Positions 35,927-45,838 of a DNA stretch of 64,000 nucleotides are shown here, piece by piece; the first letter of the stretch is position 1, and every line of letters starts with the position of its first letter. Below the pieces are notes generated by a model. The model made no database searches, was not told where the DNA came from, and saw only the letters and a program-made list of their open reading frames with translations. Both the position numbers and the translations under genes were made by a program. The stretch spans positions 1 to 64,000 of the forward strand of contig CANFSZ010000003.1 in NCBI GenBank assembly GCA_947449835.1. Reading direction: 5' to 3'. The stretch comes from Opitutia bacterium. GTDB lineage: Bacteria > Verrucomicrobiota > Verrucomicrobiia > Opitutales > Opitutaceae.

Positions 35927-37453
35927 TTAGGCCGTGTAGCCGGATTTCCACTCGTCGCAGGCGGCCTGAAGTTTGGCTTCGAGGTCTTTGTCGAGAGCGG
36001 CTTTGTTGCGGATTTCCGTGAGGAGGGCGTCTTTGCGGGTCGTGAAGAAATTCTTCATGTTGGCCGCGGCGGCGACGACCTTCTTGGCGTCGATCGGGTC
36101 GAAGAAGCCTTTCTGCATGGCGAAGAGAATCGAGACTTGGAGCTCGATGGCGGCCGGGCTGAAAGCGGGTTGTTTGAAAAGTTCGACGATGCGGGCACCG
36201 CGTTCGAGTTGGGCCTTGGTCTTGGCGTCGAGGTCGGAACCGAATTGCGCGAAAGCCGCGAGTTCGCGGAACTGGGCGAGCTCGCCCTTGAGTTTGCCGC
36301 CGACTTGTTTGGTGGCCTTGATCTGAGCGGAGGAACCGACGCGGGAAACCGAGAGACCGACGGAAACGGCGGGACGGATGCCTTGGTTGAAGAGATCGGT
36401 TTCGAGGAAGATTTGGCCGTCGGTGATGGAGATCACGTTGGTCGGAATGTACGCGGAAACATCGCCAGCTAGGGTTTCGATGATCGGCAGCGCGGTGAGC
36501 GAGCCTTTGCCGTCGAGACGTGCGGCGCGTTCAAGGAGGCGGCTGTGGAGATAGAATACGTCGCCAGGATAAGCTTCGCGGCCTGAAGGACGCTTCAGGA
36601 TGAGCGAGATCTGGCGGTAGGCGACGGCATGCTTGGAGAGATCGTCATAAACGATGAGCGCATCCATGCCGTTTTCCATGAACCATTCGCCCATCGCCGC
36701 GCCGGAGTAAGGCGCGATGTATTGGTTGGCGGGATTATCGGCCGCGGTGGCGGCGACGATGATCGTGTATTCAAGGGCACCGGCGGCTTCGAGTGCGGCG
36801 ACGGTGCGCACGATGTTCGAGCTCTTTTGACCGATGGCGACGTAGATGGAGTAAACCGGGCGGAACTTCGCGTCACCACTGGCGAGACCGACTTTATTAA
36901 TCTTGGCCTGATTGATGATCGTATCGATCGCGATGGTGGTCTTGCCGGTGCCACGGTCGCCGATGATGAGTTCGCGTTGGCCGCGGCCGATCGGGATCAT
37001 GGAATCGATGGCCATGATGCCGGTGAACAACGGTTGATTCACGGATTTGCGGGCCATGATGCCGGGCGCGATGCGCTCGACGGGATAAGTTTCTTTGGCG
37101 TCGATCGGGCCTTTGCCGTCAACGGCGTTACCGAGGGCGTCGACGACGCGACCGAGCAGGGCTTTGCCAACGGGAACGGAAAGGAGCTTACCGGTGGTGG
37201 TGACTTCGTCGCCTTCTTTGAGCTTGGAGACGTCGCCGAGAATGACGCAGCCGACCTCGGTCTCTTCAAGATTCAGGGCGATGCCGATGGCGCCGCCGGG
37301 AAACGCGACCATCTCGTTGTACATGACGTCGGAGAGGCCATCGATTTTGGCCACGCCGTCGGCGATGGTGCGGATGTTGCCGGTGTTTTTCTTGACCGCT
37401 TTGGTCGAGAGCTTGGCGATCTGTTGTTCGATTTGGTCGAGGACGGTGCTCAT
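35927..37453 (-). CDS. atpA: ATP synthase F1 subunit alpha
   Basis: The non-catalytic nucleotide-binding subunit, 508 residues. [20 protein letters not shown] is the P-loop, and the [28 protein letters not shown] and [21 protein letters not shown] blocks are standard, the latter including the Arg finger region nearby (VSRVGSSAQ). It follows atpH by 36 bp. Confidence 0.98.
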   Translation of the reverse strand: MSTVLDQIEQQIAKLSTKAVKKNTGNIRTIADGVAKIDGLSDVMYNEMVAFPGGAIGIALNLEETEVGCVILGDVSKLKEGDEVTTTGKLLSVPVGKALLGRVVDALGNAVDGKGPIDAKETYPVERIAPGIMARKSVNQPLFTGIMAIDSMIPIGRGQRELIIGDRGTGKTTIAIDTIINQAKINKVGLASGDAKFRPVYSIYVAIGQKSSNIVRTVAALEAAGALEYTIIVAATAADNPANQYIAPYSGAAMGEWFMENGMDALIVYDDLSKHAVAYRQISLILKRPSGREAYPGDVFYLHSRLLERAARLDGKGSLTALPIIETLAGDVSAYIPTNVISITDGQIFLETDLFNQGIRPAVSVGLSVSRVGSSAQIKATKQVGGKLKGELAQFRELAAFAQFGSDLDAKTKAQLERGARIVELFKQPAFSPAAIELQVSILFAMQKGFFDPIDAKKVVAAAANMKNFFTTRKDALLTEIRNKAALDKDLEAKLQAACDEWKSGYTA

Positions 37454-37489
37454 CTCAGGTAAAGGCGTGAAGGGTTCGAGGAACGGGTT

Positions 37490-37885
37490 TTAAACAGAAA
37501 GGGAAAGGGCGGCGAGTTGGCTGGAGACGGAAGATTCGTAAACGTCATCGCCGACGCGTACGCGCAAGCCGGCCAGGAGCGCGGGATGCGCATGCGCGGT
37601 GGCGGTGATCGGGCGGCGATAGTTTTTGGTCATGGCGGCGGCAATCGCGGCGAGCGCGGTGGGCGCCACGGCACCGGCGTGCTCGACGCGGGCTTCGCTC
37701 TTGGCGAGTTCGACGGCGATCAGGCGATGATAAGCCTTAAGCACGAGCACCGCATTGGCCGGGGCGTGTTTTTCAACGTAGGCGAGCACGCCGGCCACGC
37801 GATCGGTAGAGACGACGTGGTCGACCACACTCAATTTAAAGAGTTGGCGAGCGAGTTGCTGAGCTTGTTTAGCGGCGGCGGCCAT
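37490..37885 (-). CDS. atpH: ATP synthase F1 subunit delta (short form)
   Basis: The gene lies exactly between atpF and atpA. The protein starts MAAAAKQAQQLARQLFKLS and ends RVRVGDDVYESSVSSQLAAL, matching the delta C-terminal strand and helix. It is only 131 residues, against about 175-180 in well-studied bacteria. The N-terminal helical bundle that grips the alpha subunits is shortened by about 45-50 residues; no frameshift is evident and the N-terminal helix start looks intact. It is probably functional, but the stator contact must differ. Confidence 0.88.
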   Translation of the reverse strand: MAAAAKQAQQLARQLFKLSVVDHVVSTDRVAGVLAYVEKHAPANAVLVLKAYHRLIAVELAKSEARVEHAGAVAPTALAAIAAAMTKNYRRPITATAHAHPALLAGLRVRVGDDVYESSVSSQLAALSLSV

Positions 37886-37909
37886 GCGAAGCGCGTGGGT
37901 TGTTAAAAA

Positions 37910-38488
37910 TTAAACGCCGGTGAGCTCGCGAGCAGCGGTCTCATTGTAGGAGGCGCGATCCGCGTCGGTGAGTTTCTTGGCGAGCACGCGTTCCGTGGTG
38001 GCAACGACGAGGCGAGCGATCTCGGTGCGAGCTTCCGCGAGCATTTTCTTTTTCTCGAGCTCGATGGCTTCTTGCGCCTTGGCGATGAGGCCGGAGGCTT
38101 TCTCGATCGCTTCTTTTTGCTGTTTGTCGGCAAATTCCTTGGCGGCTTTTTGAGCCTCCGCGACGATGGCTTGGGCTTTTTGCTGAGCTTCTTTGAGCGC
38201 GACTTCGGTCTGCTGCTGCGTGGCTGCGAGACGAGTTTCCATCTCTTCGGCATATTTGAGGCCGGCATCGATTTGATGCGTGCGCTCATCCATCGCAGCG
38301 ATGGTGGGCTTGATGCCTTTCCAATAAAGAACTACGAAGAGGATGCCGAAGCTGATCGCTTGGACGACGACGTATTTCCACTCGAGGCCGAATTTCTCGA
38401 CGATGCCGGGTTCGGCAGCGACGGCGTGGGCCGCATGGGCAGCGGCCGCGGGGGCTTCAACGACAGCGAGAAACAGCGAGTGCAGCAT
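37910..38488 (-). CDS. atpF: ATP synthase Fo subunit b
   Basis: From ATG 38488, a short Ala/His-rich leader ([17 protein letters not shown]) precedes one transmembrane helix ([17 protein letters not shown]). A long charged coiled coil rich in Ala, Glu, Lys and Gln forms the peripheral stalk. The track start at 38533 adds 15 residues and is less likely. It lies between atpE and atpH. Confidence 0.92.
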   Translation of the reverse strand: MLHSLFLAVVEAPAAAAHAAHAVAAEPGIVEKFGLEWKYVVVQAISFGILFVVLYWKGIKPTIAAMDERTHQIDAGLKYAEEMETRLAATQQQTEVALKEAQQKAQAIVAEAQKAAKEFADKQQKEAIEKASGLIAKAQEAIELEKKKMLAEARTEIARLVVATTERVLAKKLTDADRASYNETAARELTGV

Positions 38489-38557
38489 GGCGGATGAAAT
38501 GACTAGGGAAAGAGGTAGGGCCGCGCCACCCAAATAGGTGCGCGGCCACGGGACAAA

Positions 38558-38767
38558 TTACTTGGCGAGGAACAGCGCGAGCACGCCGAGACCTTCAGCG
38601 AGGGCCATACCGATGATGGCTTGGACGAGGATCTTGGTGGCGGCGCCGGGATTGCGGCCGACGGCTTCGGCGGCTTTGGTGCCGATCATACCGACGCCGA
38701 TGGCGGCGCCGAGAAGACCGAATGCACTGGCGAGGTTGCCGTTGATTTCAGCGATGATGGTGGTCAT
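38558..38767 (-). CDS. atpE: ATP synthase Fo subunit c
   Basis: From ATG 38767, the 69-residue proteolipid forms a two-helix hairpin. The polar loop is AVGRNPGAA, and the ion-binding Glu sits in the second helix (IIGMALAEGLGVLALFL). The first helix (FGLLGAAIGVGMIG) lacks the Gln seen in Na+-binding c rings, so H+ coupling is the simpler reading. The track start at 38809 adds 14 non-conserved residues. Nearby spacers are AT-rich and lack a Shine-Dalgarno. Confidence 0.95.
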   Translation of the reverse strand: MTTIIAEINGNLASAFGLLGAAIGVGMIGTKAAEAVGRNPGAATKILVQAIIGMALAEGLGVLALFLAK

Positions 38768-38848
38768 GTAGTGTATGTATTTTTTGGTTGTGGTTGCCGC
38801 CGTGCGCACACTTGGGCACGCTCCCGACGATAAAGGGTTAATTAAAAA

Positions 38849-39769
38849 TCAGTGATGTCCTTCGGCCCCGTCCTCGTGATCGTGGCCATCGCCGTGATTA
38901 CAAATAAGGCCGATATAAACCGAACTGAGGAGCGTGAAAACCAAGGCCTGAATCAGCCCGACCAACAGCTCCATAAAATAGAAGACGAAAAAATATCCCG
39001 TGCCGTGCAACAGGCTTTCGCCGCCAAAAATATTACCGAACAAACGGACCGAAAGCGTAAACGGCCGAATACTGATCGACATGATTTCGATCACGCCCAC
39101 GACCAAGAAAACGATCGATAATATATAATAGAGAAAAATCGGAGTTTCTTTCTTATCCGCTTTATTCCCAAAAATGTCCTGCCAGATCACTTTGGGACCG
39201 GCGAATTTGAAGATGATAATCAACCACGCGCCGAAGGAAATCGCCGCGAGCGCGATGGTCGCGTTGAAATCTGCCATCACCGGCCGGATCAAGGCAGTGG
39301 TAAGGTGAAATTCACCATTAACTTCATGCCCCATGCCCATCGTACCCACACCGGGTAGCAAACCCATCCAGTGCTGCATCAAAATGAAAATGAAAAACGT
39401 CAGGAGCAACGGGAACGCGAACGGGAACGCTTTTTTGCCAATAATCGGCTCCAGCAAATCCCGCAATCCGCTCACCAAAGACTCAACCACCGCTTGACCC
39501 TTTGAGGGCAAAATCGACGGCTTACCAATCAGCCAAAGAATGAGACCGATCATGGCCGCCGAAAACAACCAACCCGTAACCATGCTGTTGGTAATCGCCC
39601 AACCCCCACCAAAATCGTACAATTTTGAGGCTGCTGGCGAGACGCCGCCTTCACTCGCTGACACGGTTTGACCGGCCAGGAGCAGGATGGAGAGAGAAAC
39701 GAGTTTAAGGACTCGGGACATGGCGCGCGATACAGCTTGAGAGGTTTTGAAAGGTTCTGACATAGGCAA
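38849..39769 (-). CDS. atpB: ATP synthase Fo subunit a
   Basis: The stator channel subunit. The essential Arg lies in RPFTLSVRLFGNIFGGE, and flanking spans are typical. The N-terminus has an extra hydrophobic leader (VLKLVSLSILLLAGQTVSA) that looks like a signal peptide, as in several non-proteobacterial phyla. The C-terminus is a His/Asp-rich tail (HGDGHDHEDGAEGHH). Three starts are close: TTG 39769, ATG 39763 and ATG 39721. A GGAGGGG at 39774-39780 gives near-ideal spacing only to the TTG, so I keep 39769. It is the first gene of the atp operon. Confidence 0.93.
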   Translation of the reverse strand: MPMSEPFKTSQAVSRAMSRVLKLVSLSILLLAGQTVSASEGGVSPAASKLYDFGGGWAITNSMVTGWLFSAAMIGLILWLIGKPSILPSKGQAVVESLVSGLRDLLEPIIGKKAFPFAFPLLLTFFIFILMQHWMGLLPGVGTMGMGHEVNGEFHLTTALIRPVMADFNATIALAAISFGAWLIIIFKFAGPKVIWQDIFGNKADKKETPIFLYYILSIVFLVVGVIEIMSISIRPFTLSVRLFGNIFGGESLLHGTGYFFVFYFMELLVGLIQALVFTLLSSVYIGLICNHGDGHDHEDGAEGHH

Positions 39770-39865
39770 ACGAGATCCCCTCCGTCAATCCCGTAAACCG
39801 TCTCGCACCGACGTGAAGCTGCATTTTTACCCCGCGGCGTCCGATCTTCTACCCCACACCCGCAC

Positions 39866-40462
39866 TCAACCGCGCAAAGCCGCTACTAAGGATTGATAAC
39901 CGGGCGCACGTTCTTGAAAAACCGTCTCATATTCAAACGCCCAAGGTGCGTCTAAGACTTGCCACGCTGGATGTTCCATCACCACCGCTCTCGCCGCGGC
40001 AAAATAATCGCTGTCGTCGGTCCTAAAATAAAGTCGCAGCCCCTGCCCGGCTTTGGCCGCAATTTGAGAGAGAAAATCCGCCTGCATGAGCCGATTTTTA
40101 TGATGCCGGCGCTTGGGCCAAGGATCCGGAAATAACACAAAAACATCCGCAAATCGGACGTTTTCCGGCATCGACGCCAAAAAATCCTCCGCGCTCGCGT
40201 GCAGAAAGTGAAGATTACCCAAACGCGCGCGGTTTTTCTTCCGATTCGCCCGCTCTACGCGTTCGGCGATGATATCCAAACCGACACACCTCCGCTCGGG
40301 GTGCGCTGCCGCATAAGCCGTCAAAAAATGTCCATGACCTGCGCCGATTTCCAGCACACACGCCCCCACCCCCGTCAATAACGTCGCACTCGTCGCTTTA
40401 AGAGCGACTTGTCGTTCTGCAACTTTCGAGACGTACGCAGCGGTGCGCAGGGCGTTTTCCAC
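39866..40462 (-). CDS. trmB: tRNA (guanine-N7-)-methyltransferase TrmB
   Basis: TrmB places m7G46 in tRNA. The SAM motif VLEIGAGHGHFLTAYA (about residue 35) and the family-defining FPDPWPKRRHHKNRL are intact. The 198-residue protein is full length. It lies between mnmG and atpB on the same strand, where rsmG (gidB), another methyltransferase, is found in many bacteria. Confidence 0.95.
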   Translation of the reverse strand: MENALRTAAYVSKVAERQVALKATSATLLTGVGACVLEIGAGHGHFLTAYAAAHPERRCVGLDIIAERVERANRKKNRARLGNLHFLHASAEDFLASMPENVRFADVFVLFPDPWPKRRHHKNRLMQADFLSQIAAKAGQGLRLYFRTDDSDYFAAARAVVMEHPAWQVLDAPWAFEYETVFQERAPGYQSLVAALRG

Positions 40463-40505
40463 AATTTTATGAAGTTTTCGCGGTTAAAAAATGAACGAGG
40501 AGCGA

Positions 40506-42368
40506 TCAGTCCGCGTGGGTCGATTCCATCAAAATCATTAAAACACTTATGTCAGAAGGATTTATGCCGCTGATTCGACTCGCTTGGCCCAGATTAAACG
40601 GCTTAAACGTCGCCAATTTCTGCGCGCATTCACGCCGTAAACCACGCACGGCAAGATAATCCAAATCCGCCGGCAGACGGATTTTTTCGATCTGGCTTAA
40701 TTTCTTCACGTGACGATGTTCTCTTTCAATATATCCTTGATAAACAACATTATAAATAACCTCTTGTCGAATCTCATGCGACTCTTGGTTAAATAATTCC
40801 GGCGTATCCACCCCTGCCCCGCCCCGCCGCATTTTATCACCCCAAGTTTCGCCCTGCGTGCGCTGTTTTTCAAAGGTAGCCAGCCAGTGTTGAATCCGTT
40901 CCCGCTTCAGCTGAATCCGTTCGCTGCGGCTGGCGCTGATCAATCCATGCTCCTTCGCATGGTGCCCCAACCGCAACTCTGCGCTGCTATGGTTAAACAA
41001 CAAACGGTGCTCCGCCCGACTCGTAAACATGCGATAAGGCTCATTCGTGCCCTTTGTTACAAGATCGTCGATCAACACCCCAATGTAGCTCTCGTGGCGC
41101 TGCATCACCAGCGGTTGCCCTCCCCTCGCCTTTTGCACGGCATTGACGCCCGCCACCAAACCCTGCGCCGCCGCTTCTTCGTAACCCGAAGTCCCATTAA
41201 TTTGACCGGCGAAAAAGAGATTTTCAACCTTCTTGGATTCGAGCGAAGGAAACAACTGGGTCGGCGGGGCAAAATCATATTCTACCGCATAAGCCGGCCG
41301 CAATAATTCCGCGCGCTCCAAGCCCGGAATACTTTGAACCATCTCCAACTGAACATCGAACGGCAGACTTGTTGACAAACCATTCACATAAAATTCGTTG
41401 GTCGAGCGACCCTCAGGCTCGAGGAAAAGCAAATGCCGCGGTTTATCCGCGAAGCGCACGAATTTATCCTCAATACTGGGACAATACCGAGGGCCGACGC
41501 CTTCGATTTCGCCGCTATACATCGCCGATTTACTGAGATTACGGCGCACAATATCGGCCGTTTCCGCGGTCGTGTGAGTCATCCAACACGAGACTTGTTC
41601 ACAACCGGGCCGCCAACCCAGGCGCCGTTCACCCGTTTGTTCCACGTGGAACAAATCCTGAGGATCGCGCGTATCATGAAAGGCAAAGAGAGTGGGGCGC
41701 TCGTCGCCTTTTTGCTCCTGCATCCGAGTAAAATCCAAGCTGCGGCCCAATAAACGGGGTGGCGTGCCGGTTTTAAGCCGCTGCAACTCAATTCCCGCCT
41801 GCAAAAAGCTAGCCGACAGCGTTTTTGCGCTGAAATCCCCGAGTCGACCGCCTTCATTCTTGTTTTGGCCGATATGCATGAGCCCGCGCAAGAACGTACC
41901 GGTGGTCACGACGACCGTTTGCCCGCGGAATTCGATATCTAAATTCGTGCGGCAGCCGACAACTTTGCCGGCCTCGTAGACCAACTCGGTCACGGTTGCC
42001 TGAAAAACCCGCAGGTTGGCTTGTAGCTCTAAGGTGTGCTTCAGCCGGAACTGATAAGCCTTTTTATCGCATTGGGCGCGGGGCGACTGCACGGCGGCGC
42101 CTTTCGACTCGTTTAATAACCGAAATTGTATCCCAGTGACGTCGGTGTTGATCGCCATCTCTCCACCCAAGGCATCGATCTCACGCACCATCTGCCCCTT
42201 GGCCTGACCACCGATCGCGGGATTACAACTCATCTGGGCGATGGTATCGATGTTGCCCGTGAGGAGTAGGGTAGAGGCCCCCATGCGCGCCGCTGCAAGC
42301 GCCGCTTCCACGCCCGCATGACCCGCGCCACACACAATCACATCGAACGGTATCTTATTGTAAATCAT
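40506..42368 (-). CDS. mnmG: tRNA uridine-5-carboxymethylaminomethyl modification enzyme MnmG
   Basis: MnmG (GidA) works with MnmE to modify U34 of certain tRNAs using FAD, NADH and methylene-tetrahydrofolate. The FAD-binding [45 protein letters not shown] (catalytic Cys region) and the C-terminal helical domain are all present, 620 residues. mnmE lies 20 bp upstream and trmB 43 bp downstream. Confidence 0.97.
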   Translation of the reverse strand: MIYNKIPFDVIVCGAGHAGVEAALAAARMGASTLLLTGNIDTIAQMSCNPAIGGQAKGQMVREIDALGGEMAINTDVTGIQFRLLNESKGAAVQSPRAQCDKKAYQFRLKHTLELQANLRVFQATVTELVYEAGKVVGCRTNLDIEFRGQTVVVTTGTFLRGLMHIGQNKNEGGRLGDFSAKTLSASFLQAGIELQRLKTGTPPRLLGRSLDFTRMQEQKGDERPTLFAFHDTRDPQDLFHVEQTGERRLGWRPGCEQVSCWMTHTTAETADIVRRNLSKSAMYSGEIEGVGPRYCPSIEDKFVRFADKPRHLLFLEPEGRSTNEFYVNGLSTSLPFDVQLEMVQSIPGLERAELLRPAYAVEYDFAPPTQLFPSLESKKVENLFFAGQINGTSGYEEAAAQGLVAGVNAVQKARGGQPLVMQRHESYIGVLIDDLVTKGTNEPYRMFTSRAEHRLLFNHSSAELRLGHHAKEHGLISASRSERIQLKRERIQHWLATFEKQRTQGETWGDKMRRGGAGVDTPELFNQESHEIRQEVIYNVVYQGYIEREHRHVKKLSQIEKIRLPADLDYLAVRGLRRECAQKLATFKPFNLGQASRISGINPSDISVLMILMESTHAD

Positions 42369-42388
42369 TATAATGCAAAAATAAAACC

Positions 42389-43744
42389 TTATTTACCGAT
42401 GCAGAAATTGGCGAACAAAGCGTCCAGCATCCGCTCGTTATCCACCTTACCGGATATCTCGCCCAGCGCCGCCAAAGCGCCCCTCAAGTCACTGGCCAAC
42501 AACTCAGCCGCTTCACCCGTGGCGAGTTTTTCCGCCGCTGCCGCGAGATCGGCCCGGGCCTGTTTGAGTGCTTGCGCATGACGAGCGTTGATTGCCACCA
42601 CATCCTCGCCAACCGCGGGCGTAAGGCCATCGGCCAACGCAATGATCTTTGTCCGCAATCCATCCAAACCCGACCCCGTCACCGCCGAAACCTCGATCGC
42701 GGATAAACCCTTCCAGCTATCCGCCAAAACGGGCGCGGGCGCCAGATCGATTTTATTCCACACCACCAAAGTGTTTTCAGGCCGAAGTTTTTCTCTTAAA
42801 ACATTATCCAACAAAAGAGTAGGGGAGTTAACCGCCATCACCACCACAAAAAGATCCGCCTCGCCTGCGATTTCGAAGGTTTTTTCAATGCCGAGTTTTT
42901 CCACCACCCCAGGCGCGGGATTCAAACCCGCCGTATCGATCAAACGGAGACAATGCGGGCCGATATTCACGACTTCCTCGATAAAATCCCGCGTCGTCCC
43001 CGGCTCCGGGCTCACAATCGCCCGATCGCGCCCCACCAAACAATTTAACAATGAACTCTTTCCAGCATTAGGTTCGCCGATAATCACGGTCTTAATCCCA
43101 TGCCGCAAGACCTCGCCGTAGTGACTCGTCGCCAACAAGCGCTCCGTTCCACGTAGAACGTCCGCCACCTGCGCCGCCACCGCCGCCCGATCCTCCGGCG
43201 GCAAATCCTCATCCGGAAAATCAATATAAGCCTCCACGCGGGCCAATCCGAGCAACAGCGCATCAATCAATACCGCCATCTGGCGCCCTAAAGAGCCCCG
43301 TAATTGTCGATTAGCCGCCACCAAAGCTCGTTCGCTGCGCGCCTGGATTAAATCCATAACCGCCTCAGCTTGAGATAAATCCATTTTACCACCCAAAAAA
43401 GCCCGTTGCGTGAATTCGCCCGGTTCCGCCGCACGACACCCCCGCGCCAACAAATCCTCCAATACCCGCTGCGCCACGTAAGGATTACCATGGCAGGAAA
43501 TTTCCAACGTATCCTCGCCTGTGTAACTCCCTGGCCCCGCAAAAAACACCCACACCACATCATCCAACACCACCCCCGCGCGATCCCGATAATCCCCATG
43601 ACGCACCCGACGTGCCTGCGGCACGACGCCGAAAATATCCCGCGCCACCCGCCCCGCCTCCATCCCACTTACCCGCACCAACGCAATCGCGGCAGTGCCC
43701 ACCGGCGTAGCTAAAGCAGCAATCGTTTCAACATGTCGTGACAT
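42389..43744 (-). CDS. mnmE: tRNA modification GTPase MnmE
   Basis: The partner of MnmG. From ATG 43744 it has an N-terminal folate-binding domain ([22 protein letters not shown]), a G domain ([30 protein letters not shown]) and the C-terminal CIGK motif with the essential Cys. The track start at 43759 adds five residues. It is the first gene of the mnmE-mnmG-trmB-atp series and has an unusually G-tract-rich 5' region. Confidence 0.96.
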   Translation of the reverse strand: MSRHVETIAALATPVGTAAIALVRVSGMEAGRVARDIFGVVPQARRVRHGDYRDRAGVVLDDVVWVFFAGPGSYTGEDTLEISCHGNPYVAQRVLEDLLARGCRAAEPGEFTQRAFLGGKMDLSQAEAVMDLIQARSERALVAANRQLRGSLGRQMAVLIDALLLGLARVEAYIDFPDEDLPPEDRAAVAAQVADVLRGTERLLATSHYGEVLRHGIKTVIIGEPNAGKSSLLNCLVGRDRAIVSPEPGTTRDFIEEVVNIGPHCLRLIDTAGLNPAPGVVEKLGIEKTFEIAGEADLFVVVMAVNSPTLLLDNVLREKLRPENTLVVWNKIDLAPAPVLADSWKGLSAIEVSAVTGSGLDGLRTKIIALADGLTPAVGEDVVAINARHAQALKQARADLAAAAEKLATGEAAELLASDLRGALAALGEISGKVDNERMLDALFANFCIGK

Positions 43745-43885
43745 CGCGCAGCGAACCAACGCCCGCCACCCATCCGCGCCAAGTCAAAAGCCACCTCAAC
43801 CCATTAACCCTAATCACCAATCTACGCCCACCCTTCGCCAATACCCGCCGAGCCACCCCGGCCCAAACCCAGCAAACTAACCCAC
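43745..43885. promoter_or_regulatory. Divergent mnmE/pdxH intergenic region, dense in G-tracts
   Basis: The 141-bp gap contains about 11 separate runs of three or more C on the plus strand, that is G-tracts on the mnmE sense strand, and very few plus-strand G. The best cluster (43856-43883) has four tracts with loops of 2, 3 and 10 nt, enough for a candidate G-quadruplex. Both promoters must lie here, but no -10/-35 pair is evident. Confidence 0.5.
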
Positions 43886-44470
43886 ATGGACGCCACGACC
43901 GATCCTTTTGTTCTATTTCAAACTTGGCTCGCCCACGCGCATAAACACGAACCAGCCGATCCCACCGCCATGGCCCTCGCCACCGCGGACGCTACGGGCC
44001 GACCCGCCGTTCGCATGGTCCTACTGAAACAAGCCGACACGCATGGATTTGTTTTTTACACCCACACTACCAGTCCCAAAGGCCGCGATCTAGCCACCAA
44101 TCGTCGCGCCGCGCTGTGCTTTCATTGGGCAAAACTCGAACGCCAAATCCGCATCGAAGGCACGATAGAAGCCACCACCGTAACCGAAGCCGATGCGTAT
44201 TTTGCGACCCGTCCACGACTGAGTCAGATCGGCGCCTGGGCCTCACACCAATCTCAACCCATGCACAATCGCTTCGAACTCGAACAAGCCGTCGCGCTCA
44301 ACACCCTCCGATTTGGCCTCAGCAAAGTACCCCGCCCGTCCTACTGGAATGGATACCGCGTCGTGCCAGAGAAAATTGAATTCTGGCAACAACGCCCTTT
44401 CCGCCATCACGACCGCCGCGTATTCGTGCGCGACGGTGACTCGTGGCTCGCCACTTGGCTATTCCCCTAA
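43886..44470 (+). CDS. Pyridoxamine 5'-phosphate oxidase family protein (divergent paralogue)
   Basis: The 194-residue protein keeps the PdxH fold and most FMN/PLP residues: RMVLLKQADTHGFVFYT, LERQIRIEGTIE, RPRLSQIGAWASHQSQ and RHHDRRVFVRDGDSW. It lacks the first approximately 20 residues found in classical PdxH. The terminal R-L-x-P is replaced by W-L-F-P, and RLHDR has become RHHDR. A canonical copy lies at 54649, so this one may have a different substrate or may back it up. It is divergent from mnmE and stands alone. Confidence 0.8.
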   Translation: MDATTDPFVLFQTWLAHAHKHEPADPTAMALATADATGRPAVRMVLLKQADTHGFVFYTHTTSPKGRDLATNRRAALCFHWAKLERQIRIEGTIEATTVTEADAYFATRPRLSQIGAWASHQSQPMHNRFELEQAVALNTLRFGLSKVPRPSYWNGYRVVPEKIEFWQQRPFRHHDRRVFVRDGDSWLATWLFP

Positions 44471-44545
44471 ATGACCGAGCTTAACTCAACCGCGCGCGTC
44501 GCATCGCAGAATAGTGGGCAGGGTGAGGGAAGCGTAGGGCTAATC

Positions 44546-45814
44546 TCAATACGCCACCACGATCGGCTTAATTCGCGAACCGTCGGCGATCTGATCTCCT
44601 GGATAAATCACCACGTTTTGCCCCTCAATTAAACCTTCCAAGGTTTCCGTCTCCCGGCCACTGCTGCGACCCACCCGCACCGTGCGCAAAACCGCCCGCT
44701 TACCCTCCACCACGTACGTCTGCCACTGCGCGCCGCGTTGAAACAACGCACCCGACGGCACCTTCAAAATGTTTTGTCCCGACCACGTTTCAATCCGTGC
44801 CTCGACCCGATAATTATCGCCCAGCGACCGCCGCACTTCGAGCGGATCGGTAAAATCAACGATCACATAAACGCGTTGTTCTTCGACGCCCAACGCCGAG
44901 ACTTTGGTAAACGCCGAGGGCTCCACCACGCGCACCCGCGCGTTCAACGCCACCGGCCCGCCCCATTGTTCAAGCTGTACCCGCGCGCCGGGTTGAATCA
45001 CCACCCCATCCCGCGAAAGCACCTCGATGCGCGCCTCGAGATCAGTCGGATCACCCACTTCTAATAACGGAAAACCCGCCGGCACGAGTCGCTCGCTCTC
45101 CTGCATCACTCGCAAGACCCGCCCGCTCACGGGTGATAAAATCACCAAAGGTTCACCGCGCGCCCCCGCGCCTGCAGGTTGTCCGCGCAATAACAAGGCC
45201 CGCGCCTGCGCCGCTTCAAACTCCGCGATTTGACCGGCGAACTCCGCCGCCCGGGCCTCTTGCGCGGTCGTTGTGAATCGCGTTTCCGCCGCGTCAAATT
45301 CCTGCCGCGACAACGCCCCGCTAGCGAACAACAGCTTCTGACGCGCGAAATCCTCACGCTGCAAATTCGCATTCGCAACCGCGCGCGCCCGTTGGGCGAG
45401 AGCCTGCGCGACCGCCGCTTCCGCAGCCCGCACCCGCGCCTCGGCCTGCACGAGACTACGCGCGTCCAAAATATCCGCGCCGCCCGATTCCAAGACCGCG
45501 AGCACCGTCTTACCCGCCTCCACCACCGCACCGGGCTTCCAATCAATCCGCCGCAACTGGCCCGCCACAGGACTCGCGATCAGATAGCGATTTTTTACCC
45601 GCGTCATCCCCTCCTCATCGACCGTCACCCGCAAATCACCGCGCGCCACTACCGCGATCTCCGCCGGCAAGGCCTTCGGCAGCAACCCCACCACAATGAG
45701 CGCCAGCAATCCGCTGCCCACGATCCACGGCAACCAGCGCGACCAGCGCCGTGTCTCCGAACTTTTTTTATTCTTAACCCCAGGTTCAACCCGCGAAGAC
45801 GAAGATGCTTTCAT
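44546..45814 (-). CDS. HlyD/MFP-family periplasmic adaptor of an ABC exporter
   Basis: A membrane anchor near residues 25-46 (LPWIVGSGLLALIVVGLLP) is followed by a biotinyl-lipoyl-like half (PVAGQLRRIDWKPGAVVEAGKTVLAVL), a long helical hairpin rich in Ala/Glu/Gln, the second lipoyl half (ILSPVSGRVLRV) and beta-barrel domains. It links an inner-membrane exporter to the periplasm or outer membrane. It is the third gene of an ATPase-permease-adaptor unit; no TolC-type gene is nearby. Confidence 0.88.
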   Translation of the reverse strand: MKASSSSRVEPGVKNKKSSETRRWSRWLPWIVGSGLLALIVVGLLPKALPAEIAVVARGDLRVTVDEEGMTRVKNRYLIASPVAGQLRRIDWKPGAVVEAGKTVLAVLESGGADILDARSLVQAEARVRAAEAAVAQALAQRARAVANANLQREDFARQKLLFASGALSRQEFDAAETRFTTTAQEARAAEFAGQIAEFEAAQARALLLRGQPAGAGARGEPLVILSPVSGRVLRVMQESERLVPAGFPLLEVGDPTDLEARIEVLSRDGVVIQPGARVQLEQWGGPVALNARVRVVEPSAFTKVSALGVEEQRVYVIVDFTDPLEVRRSLGDNYRVEARIETWSGQNILKVPSGALFQRGAQWQTYVVEGKRAVLRTVRVGRSSGRETETLEGLIEGQNVVIYPGDQIADGSRIKPIVVAY

Positions 45815-45838
45815 GATAAAATAGGTAAGAAATAAAAA

